Of a stretch of DNA of 64,000 bases, positions 17,576 through 26,972 are shown in pieces. The notes under the pieces were generated by a model that was not told the DNA's origin, ran no database searches, and was given only the letters and a program-made list of their open reading frames with translations. The DNA is from Rhodospirillales bacterium (GTDB lineage Bacteria; Pseudomonadota; Alphaproteobacteria; Rhodospirillales; JAPHRK01). The stretch is taken from contig JAPHRK010000033.1 in NCBI GenBank assembly GCA_026196105.1, positions 124,001 to 188,000 of the forward strand. The letters run 5' to 3'. The stretch's first letter is position 1. Each line of letters starts with the position of its first letter. The position numbers and the translations under genes were made by a program.

Positions 17576-18819
17576 TCGCCAAAAACCTAGCTGAACGATT
17601 ACCGTTTCATTACGGCTGGGTTATTGCTGCTACTGCTGTCACGGTAATTTTTTCCTGCTTGGGCATGGCCCGTTTAGGTCTGGGCATGTTGCTCCCATCA
17701 ATGGGAGATGACCTTTCCTTGAGCTACTCCCAGATGGGTTACATCAGTACAGGTAATTTTGTTGGTTACTTAATCGCTGTTGCCTCGGCTCCATACCTTA
17801 TGGGAAAACTAGGAACACGAAAAACTATCGTGCTTGGCTTGCTTCTGATCGCCTTAACCACAATGGTTATGAGCCAGATGCAAGGTTTCTTGGCGGCAAT
17901 CGTTGTCTACATTATTACAGGGCTTGGCAGTGGGTTCGCGAATATCCCGGTAATGGCGCTTTTAGCACATTGGTTTTTAAGCAGATATCGTGGGCGCGCT
18001 GCTGGATTGGCTGTTACGGGTAGCGGTTTTGCCATTATGTTGGCGGGGGTTGTTGTTCCTGAAATCAACCAAACTTTTGGAGCGTCGGGCTGGCGCATCG
18101 GTTGGGGGGGAATTGGGGCCTTGTCAGCCCTTATTGCGCTCATAAGCTGGATCACTATTCGCGATACACCAAAAGAAGTTGGGCTGCTGGCAGTTGGTGA
18201 AGTCAAAGTAAGTAACCCGAACTTAGGCCCTACTCCTAACATTGCTCAGCCAAAAATTTTTAACGGCCTGATGGTTCACGTAGGACTTATCTATTTTGCC
18301 TTTGGTGCGACCTATATTACTTACAGTACATTCATCGTCACGACCCTGATTAAAGAATTTGGCTTTAGCGAGGATGTTGCTGGAGGTTTTTGGTTTTGGA
18401 TAGGTTTCCTTAGTCTGTTTTCTGGGCTTATTTTTGGCCCTCTCTCAGATAGATTGAGCCGTAAAGCTGCTATCGCTATTGTTTATGGTTTGCAGACCGC
18501 AGCTTATGCCTTGGCCGCTGTCGCTACTAGCGGGTGGGCGCTTTATTTGTCGGTCGGTCTATACGGCATCGCTGTATTTTCTATTCCGGCAATCATTTCA
18601 GCTATGATGGGTGATTATTTAGGGCCTCGACGGGCAGCCGCTGGGTTATCGTTTATCACCTTCTTTTTTGCTGCCGGACAAGTGATTGGCCCTGCTTCAG
18701 CAGGGATTGCTGCCGATATACTCGGAAGCTTTACTCCAGCCTATGGCTTTTCCGCTCTGGTGACAGGCCTTGCAGTTATTGCAACTCTGCTTTTAAGGAC
18801 ATCAAAAAACAGCGATTAA
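17572..18819 (+). CDS. MFS transporter (YbfB/YjiJ type)
   Basis: A 415-residue major facilitator with 12 predicted membrane helices. The N-terminal block FHYGWVIAATAVTVIFSCLGMARLG and the GLGSGFANIPVMAL segment in helix 4 are typical of the YbfB/YjiJ subfamily of proteobacteria. The intracellular loop 2-3 motif (MGKLGTRKTI) is present. The gene overlaps the DUF3253 stop by four bases. Substrate unknown; members have been annotated as permeases or exporters without biochemical proof. Confidence 0.88.
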   Translation: MIAKNLAERLPFHYGWVIAATAVTVIFSCLGMARLGLGMLLPSMGDDLSLSYSQMGYISTGNFVGYLIAVASAPYLMGKLGTRKTIVLGLLLIALTTMVMSQMQGFLAAIVVYIITGLGSGFANIPVMALLAHWFLSRYRGRAAGLAVTGSGFAIMLAGVVVPEINQTFGASGWRIGWGGIGALSALIALISWITIRDTPKEVGLLAVGEVKVSNPNLGPTPNIAQPKIFNGLMVHVGLIYFAFGATYITYSTFIVTTLIKEFGFSEDVAGGFWFWIGFLSLFSGLIFGPLSDRLSRKAAIAIVYGLQTAAYALAAVATSGWALYLSVGLYGIAVFSIPAIISAMMGDYLGPRRAAAGLSFITFFFAAGQVIGPASAGIAADILGSFTPAYGFSALVTGLAVIATLLLRTSKNSD

Positions 18820-19073
18820 GGAGAAAAAAATAAGATGGTTGGTCTTCCTAATTTTAGCATTTTTCCGCTTATAACCCACGCTGTGAGCCTTAATAGCGTC
18901 GAGATGGCTCCTAGGATTTTTTATCCTTTGAGGTCAGTGGTATAAAAATTTTGCTTTGTGTTAAGCACTCACGCGATACATTATAATCCCGCGTTGATTA
19001 ATACTTAATCATAACCACATGTATGGTGGGTGTTGTGCAATTATATGGGAATATTAGAGGTTTATAAAACAAG

Positions 19074-21335
19074 GTGACTAAGCCCCTCTCACCAAAACCA
19101 TCACGGTCACCAATATCCATACAAATGTGGACACGATTTTCTGCGATTCTTGTAATCCTTGGGTTACTTTCAATCGGTTCGCAAATGCTTACTGAATGGC
19201 TAATTACTGCCAACGAAAACAGTAATGCCATTGTGAATATCAGTGGTCGCCAAAGGATGCTTTCGCAACGGATAACCTTATTGAATATCAAGTTAAGTCA
19301 AGCTCCTGATGAGATTAGTTACCATGCTCTTCAAAGACAGCTAACTGATGACATCAATTTGATGGAAGCTTCCCATAAAATCTTAACCAAAGGTGACAAA
19401 GGCCTTAATATGCCTTCTGATATGCCTCCAGACATATCTGCTTTATATTATGGGCCAAAAAGCTTTGTTGATCGGGATGTGCAACGGTTCATAAAATTTG
19501 CGCGTGCTGCCGCTAAAATCAAATACGAACAGCAAACCCCAGATAGTGAAAATATTCAGCGAGTGTTCAGGATGTCGCGGGCAAGTCTACTTGCTGATTT
19601 GGATAATGTCGTCAGGCAATATCAAATTGAAGGAGAGGCGCGGGTACAGGAGTTGAAATCTCTTGGTTTCGCTTCAGTGGTTGTTTTTATTTCGGCTTTA
19701 ATCGCTTTGGCGACAAGTGTATTTAAGCCCCTTGTCGCTCGTGTCCAAAAAGAGCTTGCTGAGAAAGAGAATACCCAACGTCTCTTAGCTGCTAGTGAGC
19801 GCCGCCAGCGAACCATTGTTGAATCAGCTTTGGACGGGGTGATCACCATTAATAAAGAGGGACGCGTGGTTGAGTTCAACCCCTCAGCCCTTGCCACCTT
19901 TGGCTATGATGACTTAAGTGAAGTTGAAGGGAAGCGGCTAGAAAAGCTGATTATTCCCCATGATGTTCAGCATAAGCATATTGACGGTATGGCCCGATTT
20001 TTAGCGGGTGGGAAAAGCGTCATCTTAGGGAAAAGGATTGAAGTCGAAGGAGAGCGTCGTGATGGCACCATTGTTCCCATTGAGCTTACGGTAACAAGTT
20101 TCCGAATTGCGGGAGAGCAATATTTCACAGCTTTCCTTCGTGATTTAACCGATAAAAAAAGTGCGGATGCTGAAAAAAAGATACTTGAAGAGCGCCTCCA
20201 GCAAAGCCAGAAAATGGAAACTATGGGGACCCTGGCAGGGGGTATTGCCCATGATTTCAATAATATTCTCACGCCGATTGTGGGGTATCTGCAATTGCTA
20301 TTACGTAAAGCTGGCGATGACCAAGATTTAAAAACCTCTTTAAACCGTATTCTTAAAGCCGCGAATAAAGCCACTGATTTGGTCGGGCAGATTTTGACAT
20401 TTAGCCGGCAAGCTTCCTTTGAAAAGAAGCCTATTAGCATTTCTCCCATCTTAAAAGAAACGATGAGGCTTCTTCAGGCAACAACGCCGAGCTCTATAAA
20501 TTTTGTTCAGAAGATTGAAGATGACGGCCCCCCTATTTTGGCGGACCCTTCTAGGATTCAGCAAGTGGTCATGAATCTTTGTACCAACGCGGCACATGCC
20601 GTTGAGGATGCAAAAGGTACGATTACAGTAGAGCTAGAGACAATTACCTTTGATGAGGAACAAGCGAAACTATATCACAATTTGGACCCAGGTGTTCATG
20701 TGAAACTTGTCGTTTCGGATACTGGAAAAGGGATGGACGAGGAAACTCAAGTGAAGATTTTCGATCCTTTTTTCACGACCAAGCGCCACGCGGGTGGTAC
20801 AGGCTTAGGGCTTGCAACCTGCCATGGGATTGTTACAGAAATGCGCGGTGAAATATTAGTTGAGAGTAAGCTAGGCGAAGGAACTACCTTTATTATTTAT
20901 TTCCCAACAACTGAATTTGCAGAAGAAAGTTTTAACACTGAAGGAGCCGCCGACCTTGCAGGAACGGGAACTGTTTTGCTGGTGGATGATGTTGAAGATA
21001 ACGTTGTTCTCATTAAGGAAATGCTCGATACCTTAGGCTACGGAGCAATAGGTTTTCATAGTAGTGCGGAAGCTTTGCAGTACTTTAAAAACAATCCCTA
21101 TAAAGTAGATGTCGTCCTGACGGATCAGGAAATGCCAGAAATGACGGGAGACATTCTTGCACAAGCGGTAAAGGAAATTCGCCCAGAAATTCCCATTGTA
21201 TTGATGACTGGTTTTAGTGAGAAAATTTCAGGTAAAGCACCGGAAGATCAGGGGTTGTCAGATATTATCCAAAAACCCCTCACTATTGAGAGCTTAGGCA
21301 AGTCGATCAAAAGTGCTTTTCATCAAGCCGCTTGA
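19074..21335 (+). CDS. Hybrid sensor histidine kinase with P-box sensor, PAS and receiver
   Basis: A 753-residue kinase starting with GTG. TM1 is at about 22-42, TM2 at 198-218. The periplasmic domain starts with NISGRQRMLSQR (residues 55-66), the PilJ/NarX-type N-terminal motif (P-box-like, the nitrate-binding region in NarX). Then come a coiled coil, PAS (about 242-362), HisKA with His393 (GGIAHDFNNILTP, the class used by many PAS-kinases), HATPase with GTGLGLAT, and a receiver (about 632-750) with its Asp in VVLTDQEMPE. A second kinase with the same P-box is at 51583-54255. It overlaps the rhodanese gene tail-to-tail by 13 bases. Confidence 0.9.
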   Translation: MTKPLSPKPSRSPISIQMWTRFSAILVILGLLSIGSQMLTEWLITANENSNAIVNISGRQRMLSQRITLLNIKLSQAPDEISYHALQRQLTDDINLMEASHKILTKGDKGLNMPSDMPPDISALYYGPKSFVDRDVQRFIKFARAAAKIKYEQQTPDSENIQRVFRMSRASLLADLDNVVRQYQIEGEARVQELKSLGFASVVVFISALIALATSVFKPLVARVQKELAEKENTQRLLAASERRQRTIVESALDGVITINKEGRVVEFNPSALATFGYDDLSEVEGKRLEKLIIPHDVQHKHIDGMARFLAGGKSVILGKRIEVEGERRDGTIVPIELTVTSFRIAGEQYFTAFLRDLTDKKSADAEKKILEERLQQSQKMETMGTLAGGIAHDFNNILTPIVGYLQLLLRKAGDDQDLKTSLNRILKAANKATDLVGQILTFSRQASFEKKPISISPILKETMRLLQATTPSSINFVQKIEDDGPPILADPSRIQQVVMNLCTNAAHAVEDAKGTITVELETITFDEEQAKLYHNLDPGVHVKLVVSDTGKGMDEETQVKIFDPFFTTKRHAGGTGLGLATCHGIVTEMRGEILVESKLGEGTTFIIYFPTTEFAEESFNTEGAADLAGTGTVLLVDDVEDNVVLIKEMLDTLGYGAIGFHSSAEALQYFKNNPYKVDVVLTDQEMPEMTGDILAQAVKEIRPEIPIVLMTGFSEKISGKAPEDQGLSDIIQKPLTIESLGKSIKSAFHQAA

Positions 21336-21658
21336 GGCGACGTATCAACAGGCATACCTGCTGCAGCCCAAGCCTGTAACCCACCCGTTAGGCTGTAAGC
21401 TTCTTTCAAAATTCCATTGTCGAGCAAGTGCTGACCAATTTGATACGATCTCACCCCGTGGGCACAGATAAAGACGACCCGTTTATCTTTCTCTTTTTCC
21501 ATTGCGGCGACATTGAACTGAGAAAGCGGGTGGTGAATAGCGTTTGGAACCCGCGCAAATTGAAGTTCGCTATCTTCGCGCACATCAATCAGAACTGTAT
21601 CGCTGTCTTCTAGCCACTGGCCCACATCAACAGCATTAGCTTCTTTTACAAACTGCAT
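21323..21658 (-). CDS. Single-domain rhodanese-like protein
   Basis: A 111-residue sulfurtransferase domain. The start at the ATG at 21658 (MQFVKEANAV) is preferred over a TTG at 21673, since AGG lies eight bases before it. The catalytic loop is C65-AHGVR (CxxGxR), with cysteine intact, and the N-terminal VLIDVREDSEL and C-terminal LTGGLQAWAAAGMPV blocks are typical. Cytoplasmic, about one domain long. Its 3' end overlaps the hybrid kinase gene, so antisense effects are possible. Substrate unknown; similar to GlpE-type enzymes. Confidence 0.9.
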   Translation of the reverse strand: MQFVKEANAVDVGQWLEDSDTVLIDVREDSELQFARVPNAIHHPLSQFNVAAMEKEKDKRVVFICAHGVRSYQIGQHLLDNGILKEAYSLTGGLQAWAAAGMPVDTSPQAA

Positions 21659-21744
21659 CTCAATACCTAACAATAAACCTAGTAAAATAGTTGGGTATTA
21701 AATGATGTCGCACAGGGCAAAGGTCAAGACCCAGATGGAGAAAT

Positions 21745-22254
21745 TTATAAAAGCGTTATTTTCATATGTATTGAAGGGAGAACAAGGCCTGGTTTTATGG
21801 GAATATCAATTAGTGCGATTTTTTCAAATCCAAGAGCTTGATAAAAACCTTTGGCATTTAAACTCGAATAACATTCGAAATATTTTACACCTTGTGCCTT
21901 TGCCATTTCTTCACACTGATCATAAATTTTACGCCCAATTGAATGTCCAATCCAATCAGGGTGAGTTGCAAAATGCCGGATATGCCCAAGCTCAGGGGTA
22001 ATATTTCCGGCCCCTGGTCGTTCCAGGGTCCAACCGCCACAACCAACCGCCAAGCCCTCATTGTTTTGCGCAATAAAATAGGTGCCAGAGGCGAGTAACT
22101 TTGAGTTTGCTTGGGTAATTAAAGGCAGCAGTTTTTTAAGGATCGCTTCGTCATAACTAGCTGGCATAAGCTGTGAGTAGGAAGCTTTGAGTAAGCCTGT
22201 GACAGCGGCTTCGTCTTGCGATGTTGCAACCCGAGGGGTGATTTTGTCAGACAT
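21745..22254 (-). CDS. GNAT family N-acetyltransferase
   Basis: A 169-residue acyl-CoA-dependent acetyltransferase. The acetyl-CoA-binding stretch is HIRHFATHPDWIGHSIGRKIYDQC, where the usual R/Q-x-x-G-x-G/A is present only in relaxed form (WIGHSIGR). The C-terminal FYQALGFEKI is a common GNAT block. It sits between rhodanese and the Lrp regulator, both on the same strand, with an 8-base gap to the regulator. The substrate is unknown. Confidence 0.85.
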   Translation of the reverse strand: MSDKITPRVATSQDEAAVTGLLKASYSQLMPASYDEAILKKLLPLITQANSKLLASGTYFIAQNNEGLAVGCGGWTLERPGAGNITPELGHIRHFATHPDWIGHSIGRKIYDQCEEMAKAQGVKYFECYSSLNAKGFYQALGFEKIALIDIPIKPGLVLPSIHMKITLL

Positions 22255-22262
22255 GATTTAAG

Positions 22263-22739
22263 TTACCGCTTTGGCAAAGGAATAGCGGTGGAATGTTGTA
22301 TTTCGTCAACAATGACCGATGTTTTAACACTCCCGACTCCTTGCATTTCGACCAACCGATGCATGAGGAACTCTGACATAGCTTTGAGGTCGGGCAAGCA
22401 AACCTTAAGCAGGTAATCTGTCTCTCCTGTCACTGAATAACATTCCAGCACTTCGGGCACATCTTTGATAGCATCAATAAAAGTTTGCGCCGGATTGACC
22501 CCATGAGCATCAAGGGATACAGAGACAAAAATGGAAATATCCATGCCGACGGCATTGGGGTCAATCAAAGTGACATAACCTTTAATTACCCCCATCCCTT
22601 CCAGGCGTTTTACCCGCCGGTGGCATTGTGAAGGGGAGAGAAAAGCGATCTCTGCCAGTTCATTGTTCGAGGCCCTAGCATTCTCTTGTAAATGAGCCAA
22701 AATTCGGAGGTCTGCAGCATCAAGTTCTGGTTTTTGCAT
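22263..22739 (-). CDS. Lrp/AsnC family transcriptional regulator
   Basis: A 158-residue regulator starting at the ATG at 22739 (MQKPELDAADLRIL); a longer frame to 22811 lacks an RBS while GGGAA lies just before this ATG. The N-terminal winged helix (about 8-60: ILAHLQENARASNNELAEIAFLSPSQCHRRVKRLE) and the RAM ligand-binding domain (65-150) are complete. It diverges from iorA with a 134-base shared promoter region, so it probably controls iorAB in response to an amino acid, a frequent arrangement for Lrp-type activators. Confidence 0.92.
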   Translation of the reverse strand: MQKPELDAADLRILAHLQENARASNNELAEIAFLSPSQCHRRVKRLEGMGVIKGYVTLIDPNAVGMDISIFVSVSLDAHGVNPAQTFIDAIKDVPEVLECYSVTGETDYLLKVCLPDLKAMSEFLMHRLVEMQGVGSVKTSVIVDEIQHSTAIPLPKR

Positions 22740-22873
22740 GAAATTCCCGTTTTCAGCAGTAAAAATGCAATGATTTAGCAAAATATAGCCTTTCTGAAGG
22801 GCGTTTTGCAAGATGCATGAGGCGACTCAGTGGTAAGTTCTGCGGACAATTTAAGGCTTAGAGGAGACGGCCC

Positions 22874-24757
22874 GTGAATCAGATGACTAACCCGAATAAA
22901 CCCGCCGAAAATACTGCCCTGCTTATTTCAGGCAATGAAGCTGTTGCCCGTGGGGTTTGGGAAGCTGGCGTTGATGTCGCCACCGCCTATCCTGGCACAC
23001 CATCGACTGAGATTTTAGAAGCGGTGGGAACGTTTGACGGCATTCATGCCAACTGGTCACCCAATGAAAAGGTAGCTCTTGAAGTTGCCGCTGGTGCTTC
23101 CATGGCGGGGTCTCGCGCTTTTTCTGCCATGAAGCATGTGGGTCTGAACGTGGCCGCTGATGCTTTGATGACTTTAACACTGACAGGCGTCAACGGGGGG
23201 TTGGTGATTGCAGTGGCTGATGATGTCGGCATGTCTTCTTCGCAAAACGAACAAGACTCCCGTTACTGGGGTCGCTTTGGTCATGTTCCTATTCTTGAGC
23301 CTTCAGATTCTCAAGATGCTTATGACATGACAAAAGCCGCTTTTGAGATTTCAGAAAAATTTAATGTTCCCGTGATCTTGCGTATGACCAGCCGGGTTTG
23401 CCATGTGAAAACTATGGTCAATGTGGGTGAGCGCCAAAAGCATGAAATTACAGGCTTTAATATTGACCCATCTCAATGGGTCATGGTCCCAGGTAATGCC
23501 AAAGGCCGCTTAGTTTTACAACACCAGCGCGACAAGGTTTTAAAAGAGTACACCGAAACCTGTGAGTTAACGGTCATCGAAGAAGGCAGCGACACCTCGG
23601 TTGGTTTTATCACTTCTGGTCCGGCGTACATGCATGTCAAAGAAGCTTGCCCTGATATGTCGGTCATGAAACTTGGTTTGACCCATCCGCTGCCGATTGA
23701 AAAAATCCGCGCCTTTGCCAAAACTGTTGATACTGTGATTATTGCTGAAGAAACTGAGCCGCTGGTTGAGCTAGAATTGACAGCCGCCGGGATCAAAGTC
23801 GTTGGTAAAGACATCCTTCCTGCTTTTGGTGAGCTAACCCCTAAGCTTGTTCGCAACGCCTTGCGCAAACTTAACGGTGAAACCATCGAAGAGAACAAAG
23901 CCCCCGCACAACTTTTCCCACGTCCACCAACCATGTGCAGTGGTTGTCCTCACTTGGGTGTCTATTACACCCTGTCACGCTTCCGCAAGAATGCCATCTT
24001 CTCAGGTGATATTGGGTGTTATACCTTGGGTGCGGGGCATCCTTGGAACGCGCTTGATACCTGCGTCTGCATGGGTTCTGCCATTGGCCTTGGTCTTGGT
24101 ATGGACTTAGCCCGGAAAGCTTCAGGCGAAGACGGCCCAGACAAAGACAAAGCAATTTTTGCCATCATCGGTGATTCTACCTTCCTCCATATGGGTATCC
24201 AAGGTCTGCTCGATCTGGTTTACAATAATGGTAACGTCACGGTTATGCTGCTTGATAACTCAACAACTGGTATGACGGGTGGACAGGATAACCATTCCAG
24301 CGGACGTGATCTGCGCGGTAATGAGGCCCCTAAGGTGAACTTTACTGAGTTGGTCAAAGCTTTGGGCATGAATCCCGAGCGTATTCGTGAGGTTGACCCT
24401 TACGAAATGCCAACTCTTTACCGTGTTATCAAAGAAGAGATCGCTGTTCCAGAGCCATCTGTCATCATCACCAACAGACCCTGTGTTTTGATTGATACAT
24501 TTGAATCTCATCGCCCTTTGAAAGTTATTGACGATGAATGCACAGGTTGTGGAAACTGCCTCAACGTTGGTTGCCCCGCGATCATTGTGACCAAGCGCTC
24601 AATGGAAACTACAGAGAAAGGCAAGGAAGTCGAAAAAGCCTGGGTGAAGATTGAGACCCAAGCTTGTACGGGCTGTGATCTCTGCCCTAAAACCTGTGGT
24701 CCTAATGCCATCGTTCCTGCGACCCTTTCTGATATTGCTAACCTGGGAGCCAACTAA
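22874..24757 (+). CDS. iorA: Indolepyruvate ferredoxin oxidoreductase, alpha subunit
   Basis: A 627-residue TPP- and Fe-S-dependent enzyme that oxidatively decarboxylates aryl-pyruvates (indolepyruvate, phenylpyruvate) made by transamination of aromatic amino acids, reducing ferredoxin and forming aryl-acetyl-CoA. TPP-binding features are GDIGCYTLG and GDSTFLHMGIQG with NSTTGMTGGQ. Two 4Fe-4S ferredoxin motifs lie at the C-terminus (CTGCGNCLNVGCP and CTGCDLCPKTCGP). Starts at GTG 22874 with GAGGAG upstream. iorB overlaps the stop by one base. Full length for the family. Confidence 0.95.
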   Translation: MNQMTNPNKPAENTALLISGNEAVARGVWEAGVDVATAYPGTPSTEILEAVGTFDGIHANWSPNEKVALEVAAGASMAGSRAFSAMKHVGLNVAADALMTLTLTGVNGGLVIAVADDVGMSSSQNEQDSRYWGRFGHVPILEPSDSQDAYDMTKAAFEISEKFNVPVILRMTSRVCHVKTMVNVGERQKHEITGFNIDPSQWVMVPGNAKGRLVLQHQRDKVLKEYTETCELTVIEEGSDTSVGFITSGPAYMHVKEACPDMSVMKLGLTHPLPIEKIRAFAKTVDTVIIAEETEPLVELELTAAGIKVVGKDILPAFGELTPKLVRNALRKLNGETIEENKAPAQLFPRPPTMCSGCPHLGVYYTLSRFRKNAIFSGDIGCYTLGAGHPWNALDTCVCMGSAIGLGLGMDLARKASGEDGPDKDKAIFAIIGDSTFLHMGIQGLLDLVYNNGNVTVMLLDNSTTGMTGGQDNHSSGRDLRGNEAPKVNFTELVKALGMNPERIREVDPYEMPTLYRVIKEEIAVPEPSVIITNRPCVLIDTFESHRPLKVIDDECTGCGNCLNVGCPAIIVTKRSMETTEKGKEVEKAWVKIETQACTGCDLCPKTCGPNAIVPATLSDIANLGAN

Positions 24758-25374
24758 TGTCTGACGAAAACAGAATCACAAATATCCAGGTTGTCGGCAT
24801 TGGCGGACAAGGCGTGATGACCGCTTCTGAAGTTTTGTCTCAAGCTGCGCGCTCTTTAGGTTTTGATGTCAAGAAAACCGAAGTGGCTGGCATGGCCCAA
24901 CGGGGTGGTGTGGTTTCTTCCCACGTCCGTTTTGGCAAACGGGTTTTCTCGCCTGCCATCCCCCAAGGTGAAACTGACATCCTGGTCGCTTTTGAGCCAG
25001 CCGAAGGCATGCGCTGGTTGACTGAGGTTAACGAAGGCGGCGTCGCCATGGTCAACACCCTGCGCCAAAAACCTCCTGTAGTGAACATCGGCCTGTTTGA
25101 TTACCCTGATGATCCAGTAAAGTACATGCGTGACGAAGGCGTCAAAGTCTATGACTTTGACGCTGGCGCTATCGCTCAAGGTTTGGGCAATCCCAAAATG
25201 GTTAACACCGTCATGCTCGGCGCCATCGCCGATCACCTGCCTTTTGCTTCAGATACCCTGAAATCAATCATCGTTGAACGTTTCAGAGTTAAGAAGCCAG
25301 AACTAGCTGACCTAAACGACCGCGCCTTTGAAGCCGGCCGCCAAGCCGCCAGTGACTCAGAACAAGCCGCTTAG
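24757..25374 (+). CDS. iorB: Indolepyruvate oxidoreductase, beta subunit
   Basis: A 205-residue gamma-type subunit that pairs with IorA. The start ATG overlaps the iorA stop (TAATG). The N-terminal block VVGIGGQGVMTASEVLSQAA is the usual pyruvate/2-oxoacid ferredoxin oxidoreductase gamma-domain signature, followed by EVAGMAQRGGVVSSHVRFG. An intrinsic terminator lies 50 bases downstream, so iorAB ends here. The product carries no Fe-S motif of its own. Confidence 0.95.
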   Translation: MSDENRITNIQVVGIGGQGVMTASEVLSQAARSLGFDVKKTEVAGMAQRGGVVSSHVRFGKRVFSPAIPQGETDILVAFEPAEGMRWLTEVNEGGVAMVNTLRQKPPVVNIGLFDYPDDPVKYMRDEGVKVYDFDAGAIAQGLGNPKMVNTVMLGAIADHLPFASDTLKSIIVERFRVKKPELADLNDRAFEAGRQAASDSEQAA

Positions 25375-25423
25375 AGAGATTTTGTCTCTTTATTTAAGTT
25401 TATGCCACTACACAAGATATCGA

Positions 25424-25450
25424 AAAGCCCGAACCTGTTTCGGGCTTTTT
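25424..25450 (+). terminator. Intrinsic terminator after iorAB
   Basis: AAAGCCCGAA pairs with TTTCGGGCTTT, with a short loop (CCTG) and a T-run. It works on the plus strand and its stem is nearly symmetric, so it may act on both strands. Confidence 0.85.
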
Positions 25451-25649
25451 GCTTTCATATAAGATGATTTCTTTTTTGTTGCTTTTTGAACGTACTCCTC
25501 CTATTTAACCGCTTAGGCCTTAAGGGAAGCCTCCCCGTAGAAAGATGGATTCACCCTGATTAGCAGTGATGCTGATTGATGAGACGATGATGACAATTTT
25601 TGCTTTTAAGTTGGCCTTGCGGGAGCGCCGATAGAACTTAGGAGTATTT

Positions 25650-26174
25650 GTGATCATGAACAGATCAATCGAAGAACTAAAAATCCGCGCTAAAAAATTG
25701 CAAAAATCTTTTGCTTCTGGTGATAAGAACGCGATTAAACACCTAAAACGTATCCATACAACTCATCAAGAAGTTAAGCGGAGAACTTGCCTTAACAGCA
25801 TCGCGATGGACTTAGGTTTCAGTGATTGGAGCCAAGCTAAAACGGTGTTGTCCGGAGAAGACGTCGATGGGGTGAATAGAGGAACCCTGTGGTATTCGCA
25901 AAAGTGTATGCCGTTTTTGAACCTTTGGTTTGCAACTTATGAAGAAGCACGGGCTGTATTAAAAGATAACCCTGATTTCTATCTAGTTCCTTATAAGAAG
26001 CAATTTATTGTTGTTGATCATAATTATCTCAAAGCGATCAATCTTTGGGAGGGATGTCAAACGGAATGGCAAGCGATTGACCGGGATGCGGTTAATGGAT
26101 ATGGGGCGCCAGAATGGCATCATTTGGTCTGGGCTCGAATTGTTGATTTACGGAAGAAAACCCTTTCGACTTAA
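25650..26174 (+). CDS. Hypothetical protein with ankyrin-like N-terminal motif
   Basis: A 174-residue cytoplasmic protein; GTG at 25650 and ATG at 25656 are both possible starts, with TAGGAG upstream. The N-terminal 60 residues (IEELKIRAKKLQKSF then LGFSDWSQAKTVLSG) resemble the helix pair found at the start of bacterial proteins with a 'GFSSWPKLK'-type ending. The rest (about 75-170), with several aromatic residues, is not recognised. It is followed by a strong terminator, so it is a single-gene unit. Function not known. Confidence 0.65.
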   Translation: MIMNRSIEELKIRAKKLQKSFASGDKNAIKHLKRIHTTHQEVKRRTCLNSIAMDLGFSDWSQAKTVLSGEDVDGVNRGTLWYSQKCMPFLNLWFATYEEARAVLKDNPDFYLVPYKKQFIVVDHNYLKAINLWEGCQTEWQAIDRDAVNGYGAPEWHHLVWARIVDLRKKTLST

Positions 26175-26185
26175 GGTGAAACGCT

Positions 26186-26226
26186 AACCCACCCGTTGTG
26201 AATGCTTCGGGTGGGTTTTGTTTTGT
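26186..26226 (+). terminator. Intrinsic terminator
   Basis: AACCCACCCG (26186-26195) pairs with CGGGTGGGTT (26208-26217), followed by TTGTTTTG. It closes the 25650-26174 gene. Confidence 0.85.
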
Positions 26227-26274
26227 CATAAATTAAAAACATCCTTAAGGGCGGATATGGTTAAACGTTGAAGT

Positions 26275-26883
26275 TTAAGACTCGCTGAAGAGTCGTAAAA
26301 TCAGATCATATGCTCGATCCGATCTCTCCTTCATTTCATCCGCACTCAAAACATCCCTTACTCCAATTACCCTCTCAATCTGAAGATCGCCGATTAGGAG
26401 GGCTATGTAGGTGTTGGCAACTTCTTGTGCGTCCTCAAACTGCAGGAGGCCTGCTGATCGGGCTTTGTCGAAAACCTGGGCCAGCATTTTGGTGACGGCT
26501 TCTTTGCCGCCGGCAGCAATGGTTTTGCCGAGGGTTCCGGTTTCGTAGACGTCCCCCACGGCGGCTCTATTAAGGATAATGGCTTTTTCCCCGGTGACGA
26601 TCTTGAGCAAGATAGGGCCGAGTTGCTGTATTGTTTGCAATGGGTCGACATTGCTCTCTAAGCAATCCTCCAGGAGTTTTTTAGCTTCCTTGGCGTTTTC
26701 TTTGACCATGGAACTAAAGAGTGTCGATTTGGTGCCATACCATTTATAGAGGGTTTCGTTTGACGCCTTGGCTTGCTTGGCAATTGCCAGCATCGAAGCG
26801 CCTTTGTAGCCTTTTTCCTTAAAAACCTTATAGGCAGCAACCTCAATTTCAATGCGCCGCGCTTCCTTTTTATCGTGTTTCAT
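26275..26883 (-). CDS. TetR/AcrR family regulator
   Basis: A 202-residue regulator starting at the ATG at 26883 (MKHDKKEARRIEIE); an upstream frame to 26973 would run through the promoter. The helix-turn-helix occupies residues 15-60 (AYKVFKEKGYKGASMLAIAKQAKASNETLYKWYGTKSTLF, the standard TetR block). The C-terminal domain is of the TetR_C AefR-like type. It diverges from the DUF6544 gene at 26973, and the intergenic palindromes are good operator candidates for both. Ligand unknown. Confidence 0.9.
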   Translation of the reverse strand: MKHDKKEARRIEIEVAAYKVFKEKGYKGASMLAIAKQAKASNETLYKWYGTKSTLFSSMVKENAKEAKKLLEDCLESNVDPLQTIQQLGPILLKIVTGEKAIILNRAAVGDVYETGTLGKTIAAGGKEAVTKMLAQVFDKARSAGLLQFEDAQEVANTYIALLIGDLQIERVIGVRDVLSADEMKERSDRAYDLILRLFSES

Positions 26884-26902
26884 CGACTGCTTCCAATATT
26901 GG

Positions 26903-26964
26903 TTGACAGCTACCGTACATAAATATACGGTAGCCAAAATACGTACATTATTATACGGAAAAGG
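26903..26964. promoter_or_regulatory. Divergent promoter with two TetR operator candidates
   Basis: TTGACA at 26903-26908 forms a -35 for the plus-strand gene, with TATACG 15 bases on. A palindrome TACCGTA-N8-TACGGTA (26911-26932) overlaps this promoter. About 20 bases downstream a second similar site (CGTA..TACG half-sites, about 26942-26960) follows. The arrangement fits repression of both the TetR gene and the neighbouring DUF6544 gene. Confidence 0.6.
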
Positions 26965-26972
26965 ATAACCCA

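Noticed and set aside
18835-18948. Short ORF of about 37 codons after the MFS gene with AAGGAG before its ATG
   Set aside because: The product has no recognisable feature and the RBS is not decisive, so it is not called.
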